A DNA stretch of 64,000 bases, from contig JAYKAV010000933.1 of NCBI GenBank assembly GCA_035582835.1, forward strand, positions 822,817 through 886,816. Reading direction: 5' to 3'. A model generated the notes under the pieces. That model was not told the origin of the DNA. It searched no databases and saw nothing but the letters and a program-made list of their open reading frames with translations. Below, piece by piece: positions 26,381 through 37,330 of the stretch. Made by a program: the position numbers and the translations under genes. Within the stretch, counting starts at the first letter, position 1. Every line of letters starts with the position of its first letter. Origin of the DNA: Phoebastria nigripes (Eukaryota > Chordata > Aves > Procellariiformes > Diomedeidae).

Positions 26381-26400
26381 GCAGCGCGGGGACCACTCAC

Positions 26401-26598
26401 ATCGAGGATGACGGAGGTGCCCTTCCTCTGCGCGGCGGCGGCGCCCGGGGTGAGCAGCTCCCGCTCGGCGACGCCCTTCTCGCTCATCCTGCCCACCACC
26501 CAGCGCAGCAGCCCGTCCAGCCCGCGGAGCGCCGGCGGCGGCTTGCGCAGCAGCCTGTGCACGCCGGCCCGGCAGGAGCGCGCTGCCTGCTCGCACAT
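26401..26598 (-). CDS. NECAB2: NECAB2 exon 1, coding part (N-terminal EF-hand calcium-binding protein 2)
   Basis: The exon codes for 66 residues, beginning [18 protein letters not shown] and ending KGTSVILD, followed by a consensus GTGAGTGG donor. From memory, mammalian NECAB2 starts [21 protein letters not shown] and reaches GGTAVILD at the same place, so start codon and exon end both agree. NECAB2 is a neuronal cytoplasmic calcium-binding protein with N-terminal EF-hands, a coiled coil and a C-terminal antibiotic-biosynthesis-monooxygenase-like domain. It is reported to bind adenosine A2A and mGluR5 receptors. Only the variable N-terminal tail is encoded here. The exon sits in a CpG island, as expected for a first exon. 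An out-of-frame ATG at 26,663-26,665 precedes the start. Confidence 0.93.
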
Positions 26599-26634
26599 CG
26601 CTCAGCCCGGCCTCATGCCGGAGCCGGGGACTCC

Positions 26635-26662
26635 CTCCTCCTCCTCCTCCTCCTCCTCCTCC
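26635..26662 (-). repeat. (GGA)n trinucleotide repeat upstream of the NECAB2 start
   Basis: About nine GGA units on the minus strand, CTC/TCC on plus. They end 37 bp upstream of the NECAB2 start codon and so lie in its 5' UTR or proximal promoter. Read from the ATG at 26,663-26,665 they would encode a run of glycines. Confidence 0.85.
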
Positions 26663-29600
26663 CATCGCCACACGGCGGGCAGCGGGCAGGGGCGGGCCCT
26701 GCCCGAAGAGTAAGGGGGGGATTTTTGCGGTGGGGGTAGGTCACCCCGGAGCAGCCCCGGTGGGTGCTGCCTGCGTGCTCTTGCCCCCATACAGCCCCCC
26801 TGCTCCAACACAAAGCATCCTTTTAGGTATTTTCGATCTAAAAAAAGTATTCCTATGGCATGCCCTCTCCCCTCTGCATCTCCCTAGCCCCACAACAGAT
26901 TTTAGCAGCTCTTTGCAAGGACAGCAGAGAACACATTTCTTGCTAGGAAATAAAACTTGCCCCTGACCCCCTACTCCTGCACCAGAAAGTCCCTATACGA
27001 TGAATAGTCAGCAATTCCAGCTGGGGTACTGCAACATTCATGGCTACGGAGCTAATCACTAAGNGTTTAGCTGGACAAATATTTCTAATCCTGTAATTCT
27101 GCATTACGAGGATATTCCTTTGTGATGCTTCCTGTGCTCACCTACACAGGTCAAGATCTAGACTTGCAGTAGGGGCAATAAGTCTTCTGGCCAAAACGAC
27201 ACTAACTCATTTCATCTCTCCCTCCACACTTGAGGAGATGCTCCCAGTTTGAGTTCAGACCCAGAAAGGCACCAAAGACAGAGAGCCCCGACCCAGACCC
27301 TCTTGGAGGGTTCCCCAGAGCACTGGAGCCGCCACAGGCTCCGAAAGGCTTGTCCCCCCTGCCCACCCACAGCAGCCAGACCCTCTTGCAGGCAGCTCTA
27401 GGGGACTTTATGCCCCACAAGGGCCACATCCCCAGATTTGAACATCCCTGATGCAGGAGCCAGCAAGCCCAGCACCCCCAGGCAAGNGTTATGCACTTCC
27501 CACACTGAGCCCTATGCCTGATCTCCAAATGAGGAACAGCACAATCCCTCCAAAAGGCCTGACCAGCTACTGCTTTAAGAAGAAAATAACCAGCAACAAA
27601 TGATTTCTTTAAACAGAGCTATACATTGCTGCGCATCAGAGCCCAGACCCCCCAGCAAAGCCTACCTGAAGTATTATTTAGCCTCATCTTCTAACCACCC
27701 ATCTTTATTGAGGTAAATTAGGGTGAAACTTCGGCATTTGAGGTGAAAGGTGGGGGAATGCGCATTTTCCTCTCAGCTGCTGCTCAAAGAAAAGCGAGTG
27801 GGAGCCTGGTTCTCTCTGCTGGAGTACGCGGATAATGGCTGGAGGCTCTTGAAAGGCTTTTAAATAGATGGGGCACAGAGAAGTGTGGCAGTAGGCCAGG
27901 ACGCCCATGGGCTGAGCCCCTCTTTCACTGAGCTCTCGCCTCTCAGGGTTTCCTTCTTCTCCAGCAATAGAAGATTACTGGGGGAAAACAAAGGAACTTC
28001 AGGGGGTTTATGTTGGCTCGTGGAAGCTGTGTGGAACGCCTTAATGGCTCTGTGTTCATTTACAGGGATGCTCAGAGCATGCTGGTGTGCAACCCAGCCA
28101 TCACTCGATCCCCACTTACATCTCACAGCAAAGATAAGCTAAGGCAAAACACGTCTTGCCATCCTTGCCAATCAGCCCGTACTCCTCATGGCGTGAATTA
28201 TTGGGGTCTCTTGTACTTTTACAATCCTCAGATTGTTCATATGCTTCTTTCTCCTTTAGACATCCCTCTGCTAAATGGCTGGTTCAGATTGTATTATCAC
28301 ACCCAGTTTAGGATTACTATATGCTTGTTATGTAAAACTATTTACTAGATAAGTTTATAAATAAGGTTCTTCAAATTTTCCTTTCTGTGCGCTATGAAGA
28401 TTCATTACTCGGCTTGGAAGTTTGGGGCTATTTCGTGCTTTTGTCAAAAATCAGTTATTGTTAATGGCAAAACCAGCTCTACCACAGTTAAATACTCATT
28501 TTTCCTCCTAAATGGATCTAGGTAGAAAAAGTTTCAGCCACTCAGGCATTAGGAAGAAGCCAGTCACTCACACTGGGAAGTTAACTGGCTGTATTGCTAG
28601 GGGCTAGGTTATTCCCAAGTTTCCATGAGGTTTAAGTCCCCCTTTGAGGAATAAATGGAAAAGACAATTCTGTACTTATCTGAGCAAGGTGAGAAAACAC
28701 AGCAACCCCCAAGGCATCTGCTCAGGCTGGTCCCAGCTCATGTGCCACACCGCAGCCAAGGGGGAGGGCAGAGGCACAGACCTTGCGCTGGGCTCTGTGT
28801 GCCAAAAACCATTCCCTGCCTCTTGCCGAGGGCGACGGGACACTGTCTGTCCTGTCCAAATAAACACAACTGCAGCCAAGGCACCGGGGCTTTGCCAACC
28901 TCTCCCGCCACCCTGTGCTACCGGACACGGCACTGCCCGGGTCCCAGGCAAGCAGCCATCAACCAGGGCCAGAAGAAGAAACCAAACAAGTGATGGACAA
29001 GTGGAGACAATAGGGTTTTGACACCTCTTTAGCCAGTCGGTGGAGCATCTCTTTAGCTGCTGCTGCCTGGCATCCAGCACACTTTTTGCTCTTTCATTAA
29101 AGGTGGAGAGAGCAGGACCATCAGCAGCCACTGGTTGCCTTGAAAGCTTTATGTATATGCATAAAGCAGATGCTGAGTGGCATAGGAATAAATAGGAGAC
29201 AATAAAGAGGAGACAACAAAAAGCACAGTTAAACCCAGGCAAAGTGCATCCCAGTGAAAGCAGCAAGCATTAACTACAGGTCTCGACAGACCCAGTAAGA
29301 TGCAGAGAGCTCATTTCTAAGCCTCACCAACCATACTCTTACANGTCCACAGCTCTGACTGGGGTTTGAACACTTTCTCCCCCTCCCTGCAGCAATGAGT
29401 ACACTCCTGTAAGTGCGTGGCCATGCAGCACCCAACGGCAGCAGAGCCCANCACGCAGCGCAGCCCGCTGTCTCCATTGCTGACCTGGTGGCATTTTGCT
29501 TTCCACGCTGCTTTGCGGGCAGAGAGCTCAAACCCTGCCCGATGGCGCAAGGGCGAGCTGCGGAGGGAAAGGCAGCAGCTGCAGCTCCACCCTGTCCTCC

Positions 29601-31266
29601 TCGACATTTAACGGTGAGCTTCCCCACTGCGGCACTAGCCAGGCACACGCATGGTCCCCGACCACTACAGCCTTACAAATGAAGGATACAGTAAGGATGG
29701 AAAGGTTGTTGAAGGCTGGGAGAGATCAGACCTATTCTCCCTCACCCCTAGCTCCAAGTTCAAAAACTCAGAGATCTCAAGAAAAGGCTATTGCCATTCC
29801 AGTTTCAGGTCTGATCTTGGCCCAGCAGTTTTTCCTCGCCGGTGCACGTGGTGCTCAGCACAAAGCATTGGTTTACCCGTATCACTGGTGACGTTTGCTC
29901 TACAAGCTTTCATATGGGGCTTATTCAGGTGCTACGCCCAACACTTTTCAGCAGCTTCTGGAAAGGCTGTTGGAGAAGGAGCTCAAAGCCCATGCTGTAA
30001 TTTCAGATGAGAGGCCACCTGAAGAAACCAAGGGCTTCTCTAAAAGAAAGGTCCGAGACAGAGCAGAAGTCCTGCCTGCACCCCGGCGTGGCAGGCAGAG
30101 ACAGCGGCTTTCATCTCCCCTTTGAATTCTGCCTCCTCCNCCCTGCCCCTCCGCGCACAGCGGGGAGCTTCATTTAATTAAAAACTTCCAACAGGCAGGA
30201 CCTGCAGCCTCGCTTGGTGCAAAATGTCACGTATGACTTACTAATATTTCCTAATGACTGAGGGATGGAGGTTAATCCAACTGTTCGATGGCAGGAAGAG
30301 GAAATGGCGACGCCGTTACGGAGATGGGAATTAGGCCCGGAGGCTGAAACGCTGCTTTAGTCCCTGTAATAACTTATGTTTATTATAAGGCAACATGTAA
30401 TCACCAGGTGATTTTGTAACAAATTTATACCCCAGCTTGAAAATGCCACACTGCCAACAGCACCAAGGCAAGGCACCAGCCTGAACTGAAGACGACCCAG
30501 GGAGACCACGTGCATGTGCAATGTATGTTCACCCCTAGAAATACAACAAAACCCTCTCCCCTCTACAAGTTGGGGGTGCAGAGCTCGTGGTTTGGGGGAC
30601 ACAGCTCACCCACACTGCTAATAAAGCATCGAGTCCACCCCAGTCACCGGGATCACGGGTTTCTGATCCAGGCCCTGCCATCAGGGCAGGAGCTGAAGCG
30701 AGTATGAAGCTTCAAATGCACCATTTTATATCGCATTGATCTTAGAGTGCTACACTGGTTCTTGCTTTAAGACAAAATGTAGACTTTGACTTTAAATACC
30801 TCCAGAGCCTTTTGCAACTGCAGTTACACTAACGAGCAAAAAAATCCCTTCTTCTAAAGCACTCCTGCTTGCACCCAAACATCCCCTCCTCAGGGGGTTG
30901 CTCACCCGGTTGCTGCAAATGGAGACCAGGCGCAGTGTGAGAGTTCAAGTTATTCCTGGTCCTATTCCTAAAGGCCACACCTGACACCTGGGAAACCTCG
31001 TAAAGGGGAATTATCTGGACTAACCTCACCATCAAATAAAACTCCTGCAGCATTAGGAGATCATTGTCCTCATGTGCCCAGACTTCCCCAGAGCTCTGAG
31101 GTGGTTCTCCAGAGCAGTATGAGGAATTACCAGTGTAAGGAAAAAAATCAAATAAATAAAAAAAAACATCAAAGCTCCAAATCACAAAAGACTTACCTTC
31201 CCACGACCTACACAGCCTCATCCCAGAGAGGGCCTGAGAGCTGTGCAGCTTCTCCCAACCCCTCCG

Positions 31267-31305
31267 CAGCAGCAGCCGCAGCAGCCGCAGCAGCCGCAGC
31301 AGCCG
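31267..31305 (+). repeat. (CAGCAGCCG)n repeat
   Basis: About 4.3 copies of a 9-bp unit, encoding Gln-Gln-Pro or Ser/Ala-type repeats depending on frame. The surrounding reading frame (31,243-31,428) has no other protein-like feature, so I treat it as a simple repeat. Confidence 0.85.
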
Positions 31306-34300
31306 AGCTCCTGGCTGGGGCTGCCCATGGGCTCTGGGCATCCTGTGAAATTCAGGACACCTGGGCTGGGGGCTCCACACCAGCTCCAGGCATGGCCTTT
31401 TCTCCCCAGGGAAGCTGCCACCATTTAGTGGAAACCTTAAAAACCAAAGAATATTGCATTTTTGTTATTCTGAGGTGCAGGGATGCCAGCAAACAGCAGG
31501 TAAAACCCCTTCTGCTGATGGCTGCTAAATAAATTCAGAGGGTGGTGGTTGGTTTTGTTCTGGTGTTTTTTAGCCTGCTTGTTTGGGTATTAAAGGGACA
31601 TTACCCAGCTCTGTTGCTTTGGCAATTGAGAAAATGAGCATTTAACATCAAAACCGACCCACCCTTGCTTAAAGTTACAGGCCACTGGCTGGACANAGCT
31701 TGTGATTGTGTAGTCGTAGGGAAGAGATATTGTAACGTTTTTCTTGCATGTTTATTACTTATAATAGCATTTACATAAAGCAGACCAAAATATTTTTCCT
31801 TTCAACATGCAATTTAGGTCAGAACTATTAAGAACCCTTGGAATAAGCTAATCCATTTCTAGTGACCTTTCAAAATCACCCTTTGTTTCTCGTGCCTGGT
31901 ACACCTCATATCAGATCATATGTAACAGTACAAGAAGCACAGAAATGGGGAATTGTAGACTTTCGGATTCATAAGCCTGTGTGTGGGCATGACCACCAAT
32001 TAAAAAAGCAGTTGAGTTATTGCACCTAAATAAATTAACGCCTCTTTATAATTGACCTCATGTGTTCTCCCCAACTGCAACATAAAACTGTTAATTTACA
32101 TGATTTTAATGGACAAAATGTGTCTGTAAAGGTATTGAAATTCGAGCTACCAAACTTCTTCATAGCAAAAGCGGGGAGGGAAGGACTGGCATTTTTCCCT
32201 GTTGCTCATCCCCTTCATAATTAATTTCTAAAGTAATTTCCTCCTTTGCCCAGCAGGTACCACCTCTGACCACATTTGTAGGAGGAAAGAAGATTTCCCC
32301 AATTTATTACTGACAATAAATACCATTAATTACTGCTCNGAGGATAAAATCTGACAGCTTTCAATGTAAGAGGGACTCCCGGGTACCCAATACAGGCAGG
32401 ATGGCAAAGCCCCCCCGGCGAGAGCCCGGGCAGGGTTGCAGGGCGCAGCCAGGGCACGGGCAGGACGCTGGCAGAGAGCTGCCCAAGGGGATGCTCNGTT
32501 TAAAGAAATAAAATAGAAACCTTTTTTATTCTTAACATAATTAGCCTGTGGCTAAAGCTGCAAACACATGGAGGTTATTCGGAAGAGCATAAAACTTGCC
32601 TGAGTATCCCTTTGCCTGCGGCATCGCGCTCTGTCTTCAAAGTGCTGCTGAAACTGCAGGACAGGAGCGATTTTAGCACAAAACCTGTGCTGAGAGAGGC
32701 TGAACCTACAAGCCAGGCTCGCTTCACACAACCCCAGCACCATGCTGGAGCCNGAGGGTGGGAGCATCCTCTGACCTGCCCTGCGGGAATTGAACGGCCG
32801 GAGGAAGAGTTGGCCATGAAAATGCAAGAGGAATCTGGCACGCGGTGCTAACGCTCGGGGACTGCTCGAGCAGCTGCCGGCTGGCTGTAATTTGCCTTCA
32901 GCCACTCTGGGGCCACCCGGGACCAAAAGTTTCACGTAGCTCCAGGGTTTGCTGGTATGTTTACCTACGCAGGCGGCNGTGCTCCTAGATGGGATCCCCA
33001 GGGGCGAGGGATCACAGCCACAAGCACNCACCGTAAATGATGTTCAGGGTAAGCACGTGGCACGGCAGCAAGCACCGGCAGCGCGGAGGAGAGGTCTGTC
33101 AGGGCTCCCCAAGGGATACCCACTGCAACTCCCAGGAGCTAACAGGTCTTTCATGTACAGACCATCAATTTAGTAGCATACTAAAGGCTGCTCCTTACTG
33201 CTCAAGCACCAGGCACATTCATTTTTCCCCGCCATATTTTATTTGCCCTTATTTGCTGTCCTCAAAGTGACANAAGTGGGAAATTACTTATAACTTGCAC
33301 CGCTCCAGTAATTATTCACCAGGAGTTTGAGTGAGTAACATCTTCCATTTCCCCAGTCCTGCTCACTGCTGGACACGCAAAAAAGTAACTTTATGAGCAC
33401 GTTATTGGGTTTCCTGGCTGTGAAGCTATCTTAAAATGCTGCTGTGTTTGCCACTTTGGGATCAAACTCATGTAATTTAATGGGTTTCACTAAGACGTCA
33501 ACAGGCCCGCAAGGCAGCTATCGACTTCCTGTAACAAAGGGCTGCTCTTGAAATAATTTAACGGGATCACCATTAAGTGACTTCGAGCTGCAGGTGCTGG
33601 GATGCGCACAGACGAGACCTCGCCGGGGTCTCACGGAAAATGTCCCCCGGGAGCAAGGCAGCTCCTGACCCAGCATCCCCAGGGGCGCGTGAAGATGAGC
33701 GGAGCAGCAAGTGCCTTTCCCCCACAAAGTCCCCTCCGTCCCGCAAGGCCAGAGCTGGAAAAGGGCCATCTTCGTCCCGTGGCTGTCACCCTCGTGGAAA
33801 TGTCATGCCTGCAGCCTGTACGGCACCGGAAGGCTGCGCGCCCGNGGCACGGCATGCAAGGACATCTAGTGCCTGATGCTGAGGCTGCAAGGAGGGACTG
33901 GGTTACAGCAAAGTGTGTTTTTCTGGTGGTTTACCTCCTCGCAGCAACAAAAAGTCTCCATGGGCCCAGCACCAGCAGTGCTCCGGAGAGCAGGGTCCCT
34001 GCGGGAGGGTTTCAGACACGCGTTTCAGCTGTCTGNGACGTCTGGGGCTTCGTCTCGCCAGCTGGAGCTCCCCGACAGCCCATGCCCCCTTGCCTGAAAC
34101 ACAGCTCCTCTGACAAGTCCAGTTGGGGCAGTTTTGGGCTGTTTCCCCAGATGGGCTTCGACGTGTCCCGCACAGCTCATGGGGTAATGCAGGTAACGCA
34201 GCACGGCTGATGAGAAGGTGAGATTTGTGTCTCCATCTACTTGCAATGCCCACCTTTCTATCCCTGTATCTGTTTTGTGGGCTTCTCAAAGTCCGGCACA

Positions 34301-36956
34301 GATACAGCATCCTAACTGAACGCTGCATCTGGGGATGGAGCTGACCACACGGTTTGCAGCATAAGAAACCAATCTGGTTTTCAAAGGACGTACTCCTGTC
34401 CAAGCTATCCATAGCCAAGCTGATGCACTAAAGCTGCTTAGGCAACACGAATCGGGGTTGTCAAGCCCTTGTCCAAGCAGAAATACCATATTTCTGAGGA
34501 TAATTGAAGCTATCCACAGTTGAGGAAGGTGGACAATCAAGACTTCAAAACCACCTCACGGGGCTAAAAGGTCAGAGCATCGCAGATTGACACACGGGTG
34601 TATCAGCGGTTTAGGCACAAAGCATGTTTGCATAGTACCTGTACTGCTAATGTCCCTGCAGAGCCCCGGGACAGGGGATGGCAGCAGGGAGGGCAGTTGC
34701 CCGGCCGAGCGCTGCGGCACGCTGCAGCCAAGGTCGGAAACTCGTTGCACCGAGGCGCTGCCAGCAGACAACCCTGCCCACCGCCCCCCTCCTTAGGCAG
34801 CGGCCCTCACTGTAAAATAGAGATTTTCTTTAAATGAGACTCGGGGAAGATGGTTGGAGATAGGGAAGGTCCCACTGGGCCACGCAGTTCAACAGAGAAC
34901 CTGAAATAATTACGGATTTGGGATGTCTTAACCTAGCCCATCCCCGCAAGTAGGGATGCCTCCCTTCGCACTTTAAAGGACCTTTACTCTGCAAAAATGA
35001 ACCCATCTCACAGCAAGCTTCATAAACTGCTCATCTTGGTGCTGGTGAGCTTTGCAGTCGGGAGAGGGAGCTGTGCTGCTGTGGGACGGACACACGGACA
35101 CCTCAGGGAGGGTTGAAAGCCTGTTTTTGACCAGACCTTGCAGCATAATATGCTCGTGTATCCAAAATAAAATATTGATTTAAAGAGGTTTTAATTGAAT
35201 GCATCAACATGTTTCGCGTTGTCTTCCCCTCTCTCCTTGGAAGTTTAAAAACCCCATAACTATTAACAAAATTGGTGCAAGTTTATTAATAACTTTGGGC
35301 CCCCTGAAAATCACTTTTTTAACTAGCTTGCTACCCCCATCTCGGTGCTGCCCTGCTTGCACAAAGCCTCTGTGCAACACTCCGGCATCCCCGGCACCTG
35401 CCTGTCCTCCCCCATCCCACCCGCCACCCACCATCTCTGTACCAAAATGAAAGATCCCAGCTCTGACCTTCCCACCGCCAGCTGCATCCCGAGTCACATG
35501 CACACAGGTTTTATCCTCTTAATTGGGATTTGAATCACACCTTCAGAAGCCCGAAACTGTTTCCTGGCAAAACCTGTCCCAACAGCTTTACCATCCCGTG
35601 CAAGTCCAGATCGGTGCTTCGGGATTGGCAAGACAGCTAATCACCTCCTTGAAAACATGTCTGTACAGTCTGTACCCAGATAATTACATAATACGATGTC
35701 CAAAATATCGTGATGGAGAAGATCTCCACATCGTTTCTGTGCAAACGCCCTCAGCATCGCTGGCAAAGCCTGGGCTGTCTGCTCCTGCTGCCAGGCCAAC
35801 GTGCGGAGCCCTCAGCTCAGCAGAGAACAGCATCTTTTGGGGGCTCCCAGGCACAGAATTCCAGAGAAACCCCTGTTCCATCACAAGCGATAGATATCCG
35901 AAGGGGTTTACCCTTCTTCTCTCTGCTACTTAGTGATTTCAGGTAGCAAGACACAGGGTGGCAATTAAACTCCANGTAACTCCGACTTTGTAACTTCTGG
36001 AAGATCATGGAAAAAAGATCCAAAGCAAACCACAAATTTAAGTGGTAAAAGACCTATTGTAATGTCTTTCCAATGATGCCTTCATTCCCAATTTCTAGGT
36101 GCACCTGATGGTCCATATATTTCAGTAGGAGTCAATGCAGTATGAGACACATCGGCAAAAATATGAAGCTAATTATTTACCACATGACTTTTCCCATGAA
36201 AATGGCAGAAAGAGAGCTATTAAATGAAACCATGCTATACTTATAACTGCAGAGGACTCCTAGGCCAGCCAGATTGCCTGAGTTCATTGCAGCAAGCTCT
36301 ATCTCAGAAGGAGAGGTTTCTTTCTTGGCTTCCTTAGCACTGACTCTCACATGGTAGAAGCCCATTTCTCATGATGGGCACCCAGGAAGCGCGAGCATCG
36401 GGTGGGATGTCGGGTGCCGGGACGCAAGGCTCCCAGCTGACAGATCTACCAGCAGTTTTCTTCAGGTGTCACTTCAGATTTGTGAAGACTGGCTATATTA
36501 AATAGCAGAATAAAGCTTGCGTCCATGACTGCAGAAACACAGACATCTTAAATTGCAACTAGATAAACTACCTGAATCTCTGGTTTTCTTGCTGGCAGAG
36601 AAAACAGCGCTTATGAGTTGAATCCATGGGTTGTTTCGGATCCTCATTTGGGTTCCCTTCGTTTCTGGGCAATTTTAGAGGGATTCCCCCAATGTGCTTC
36701 ACCTGCTGTCTCCAGAATAAATCTGATGCCTTGCAGTAATGTTTCTGCAAGTTTCTCTACCAGGTGCACGCTCTGAGTCACAGCAGATTTACTGCTTCAC
36801 CTTTGCCTCCAGGATTATGGCAAGTGACTCCAGAAGCCCATTAGAGACTTGAAAACCATTCCACCTCCAGCAGACAGATTCTCAGTGCAGTGCTCCTGTC
36901 CTGCTATATATTCTTTATGGCTGTGAAGCATTTCTAGCTATTAGTCTCAAACTTGT

Positions 36957-36972
36957 TAAAAAAAAAAAAAAA
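36957..36972 (+). repeat. Poly(A) tract, about 16 bp
   Basis: Simple homopolymer just left of the CpG-dense patch at 37.1 kb. No attached retroposon is recognisable. Confidence 0.8.
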
Positions 36973-37079
36973 TCCAGAGTTGTTTATTTTATAGCATTAC
37001 AGGGCACACCTTAATGGCTCATTGCAAACATAAATTACGTAATGACTTTGATTGCAGCAGGGAGATGTGTCTCCCAACA

Positions 37080-37330
37080 ACCGCTCCTGAGAGGAGCAGG
37101 CACGGTTCGGTCCCGAAGGGTCAGCAGGCTGGAGGACACCGGGGCTGTCGGCTTGGGGAGAGGTGGAGGGAGAGTGGGAGAGGCCACAAAGCTTGGTGAA
37201 AAGCACCCGGGCGCCTGCGGGACCCCCGAGCGGGGCCAGCCGGGCTGGCGTGGCTGCACGGACCGCGTACTGCTGGGACTAATCTCGTTGCTAGGAAATT
37301 CAGGGATCGGGGAGATAAATTATCGATAGG
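37080..37330. promoter_or_regulatory. CpG-dense patch in the intergenic interval
   Basis: Local CpG and GC content are clearly above the flanks, with words such as GGGCGCCTGCGGGACC and GACCGCGTAC. It is shorter than the NECAB2 island and no first exon is recognisable. It could be an orphan CpG island, a promoter of a non-coding RNA, or only a GC-rich fluctuation. Confidence 0.35.

Larger units (their letters stand above)
17044..26400 (-). other. NECAB2: NECAB2 intron 1
   Basis: The intron runs from the GTGAGT donor at 26,395-26,400 to the CTAG acceptor at 17,044-17,047, 9,357 bp. I see no exon in it. It contains a T13-A19 tract (17,546-17,577), a C-rich/T16 tract (23,121-23,155), a 28-bp A tract (24,369-24,396) and, in its first 1.3 kb, a large minisatellite and a G-rich block. 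Longer reading frames here, such as the ones across the minisatellite, come from the repeat structure and are not genes. Confidence 0.85.
26250..26760 (-). promoter_or_regulatory. NECAB2: CpG island and probable promoter/5' UTR of NECAB2
   Basis: CpG and GC content are far above the flanks across exon 1 and about 160 bp upstream. A GC box (GGGGCGGG) lies at 26,689-26,696. I see no clear TATA box, which fits a CpG-island promoter. The transcription start cannot be fixed from sequence. The island lies at one end of a 19-kb gene-free interval, and I see no plus-strand gene that would make it bidirectional. Confidence 0.7.

Noticed and set aside
25115..26411. Long open frames on both strands (up to 272 codons) across 25.1-26.4 kb
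   Set aside because: They follow the minisatellite period, are rich in Gly/Pro/Cys/Arg and have no domain features. The only real coding part nearby is NECAB2 exon 1 in another frame.
31243..31428. Open frame with a Gln/Gln/Pro repeat, suggestive of a polyglutamine protein
   Set aside because: Only the simple repeat gives it a protein-like look; its flanks are unremarkable.
33602..34210. 202-codon plus-strand open frame containing N bases
   Set aside because: Overlapped by equally long frames on the other strand, with no motif or splice support. It reflects local GC richness.
34850..34905. Possible reverse CR1 end (GGTTGGAGATAGGGAAGGTCC)
   Set aside because: Resemblance is limited to a few words with poor spacing; not enough to call a repeat.
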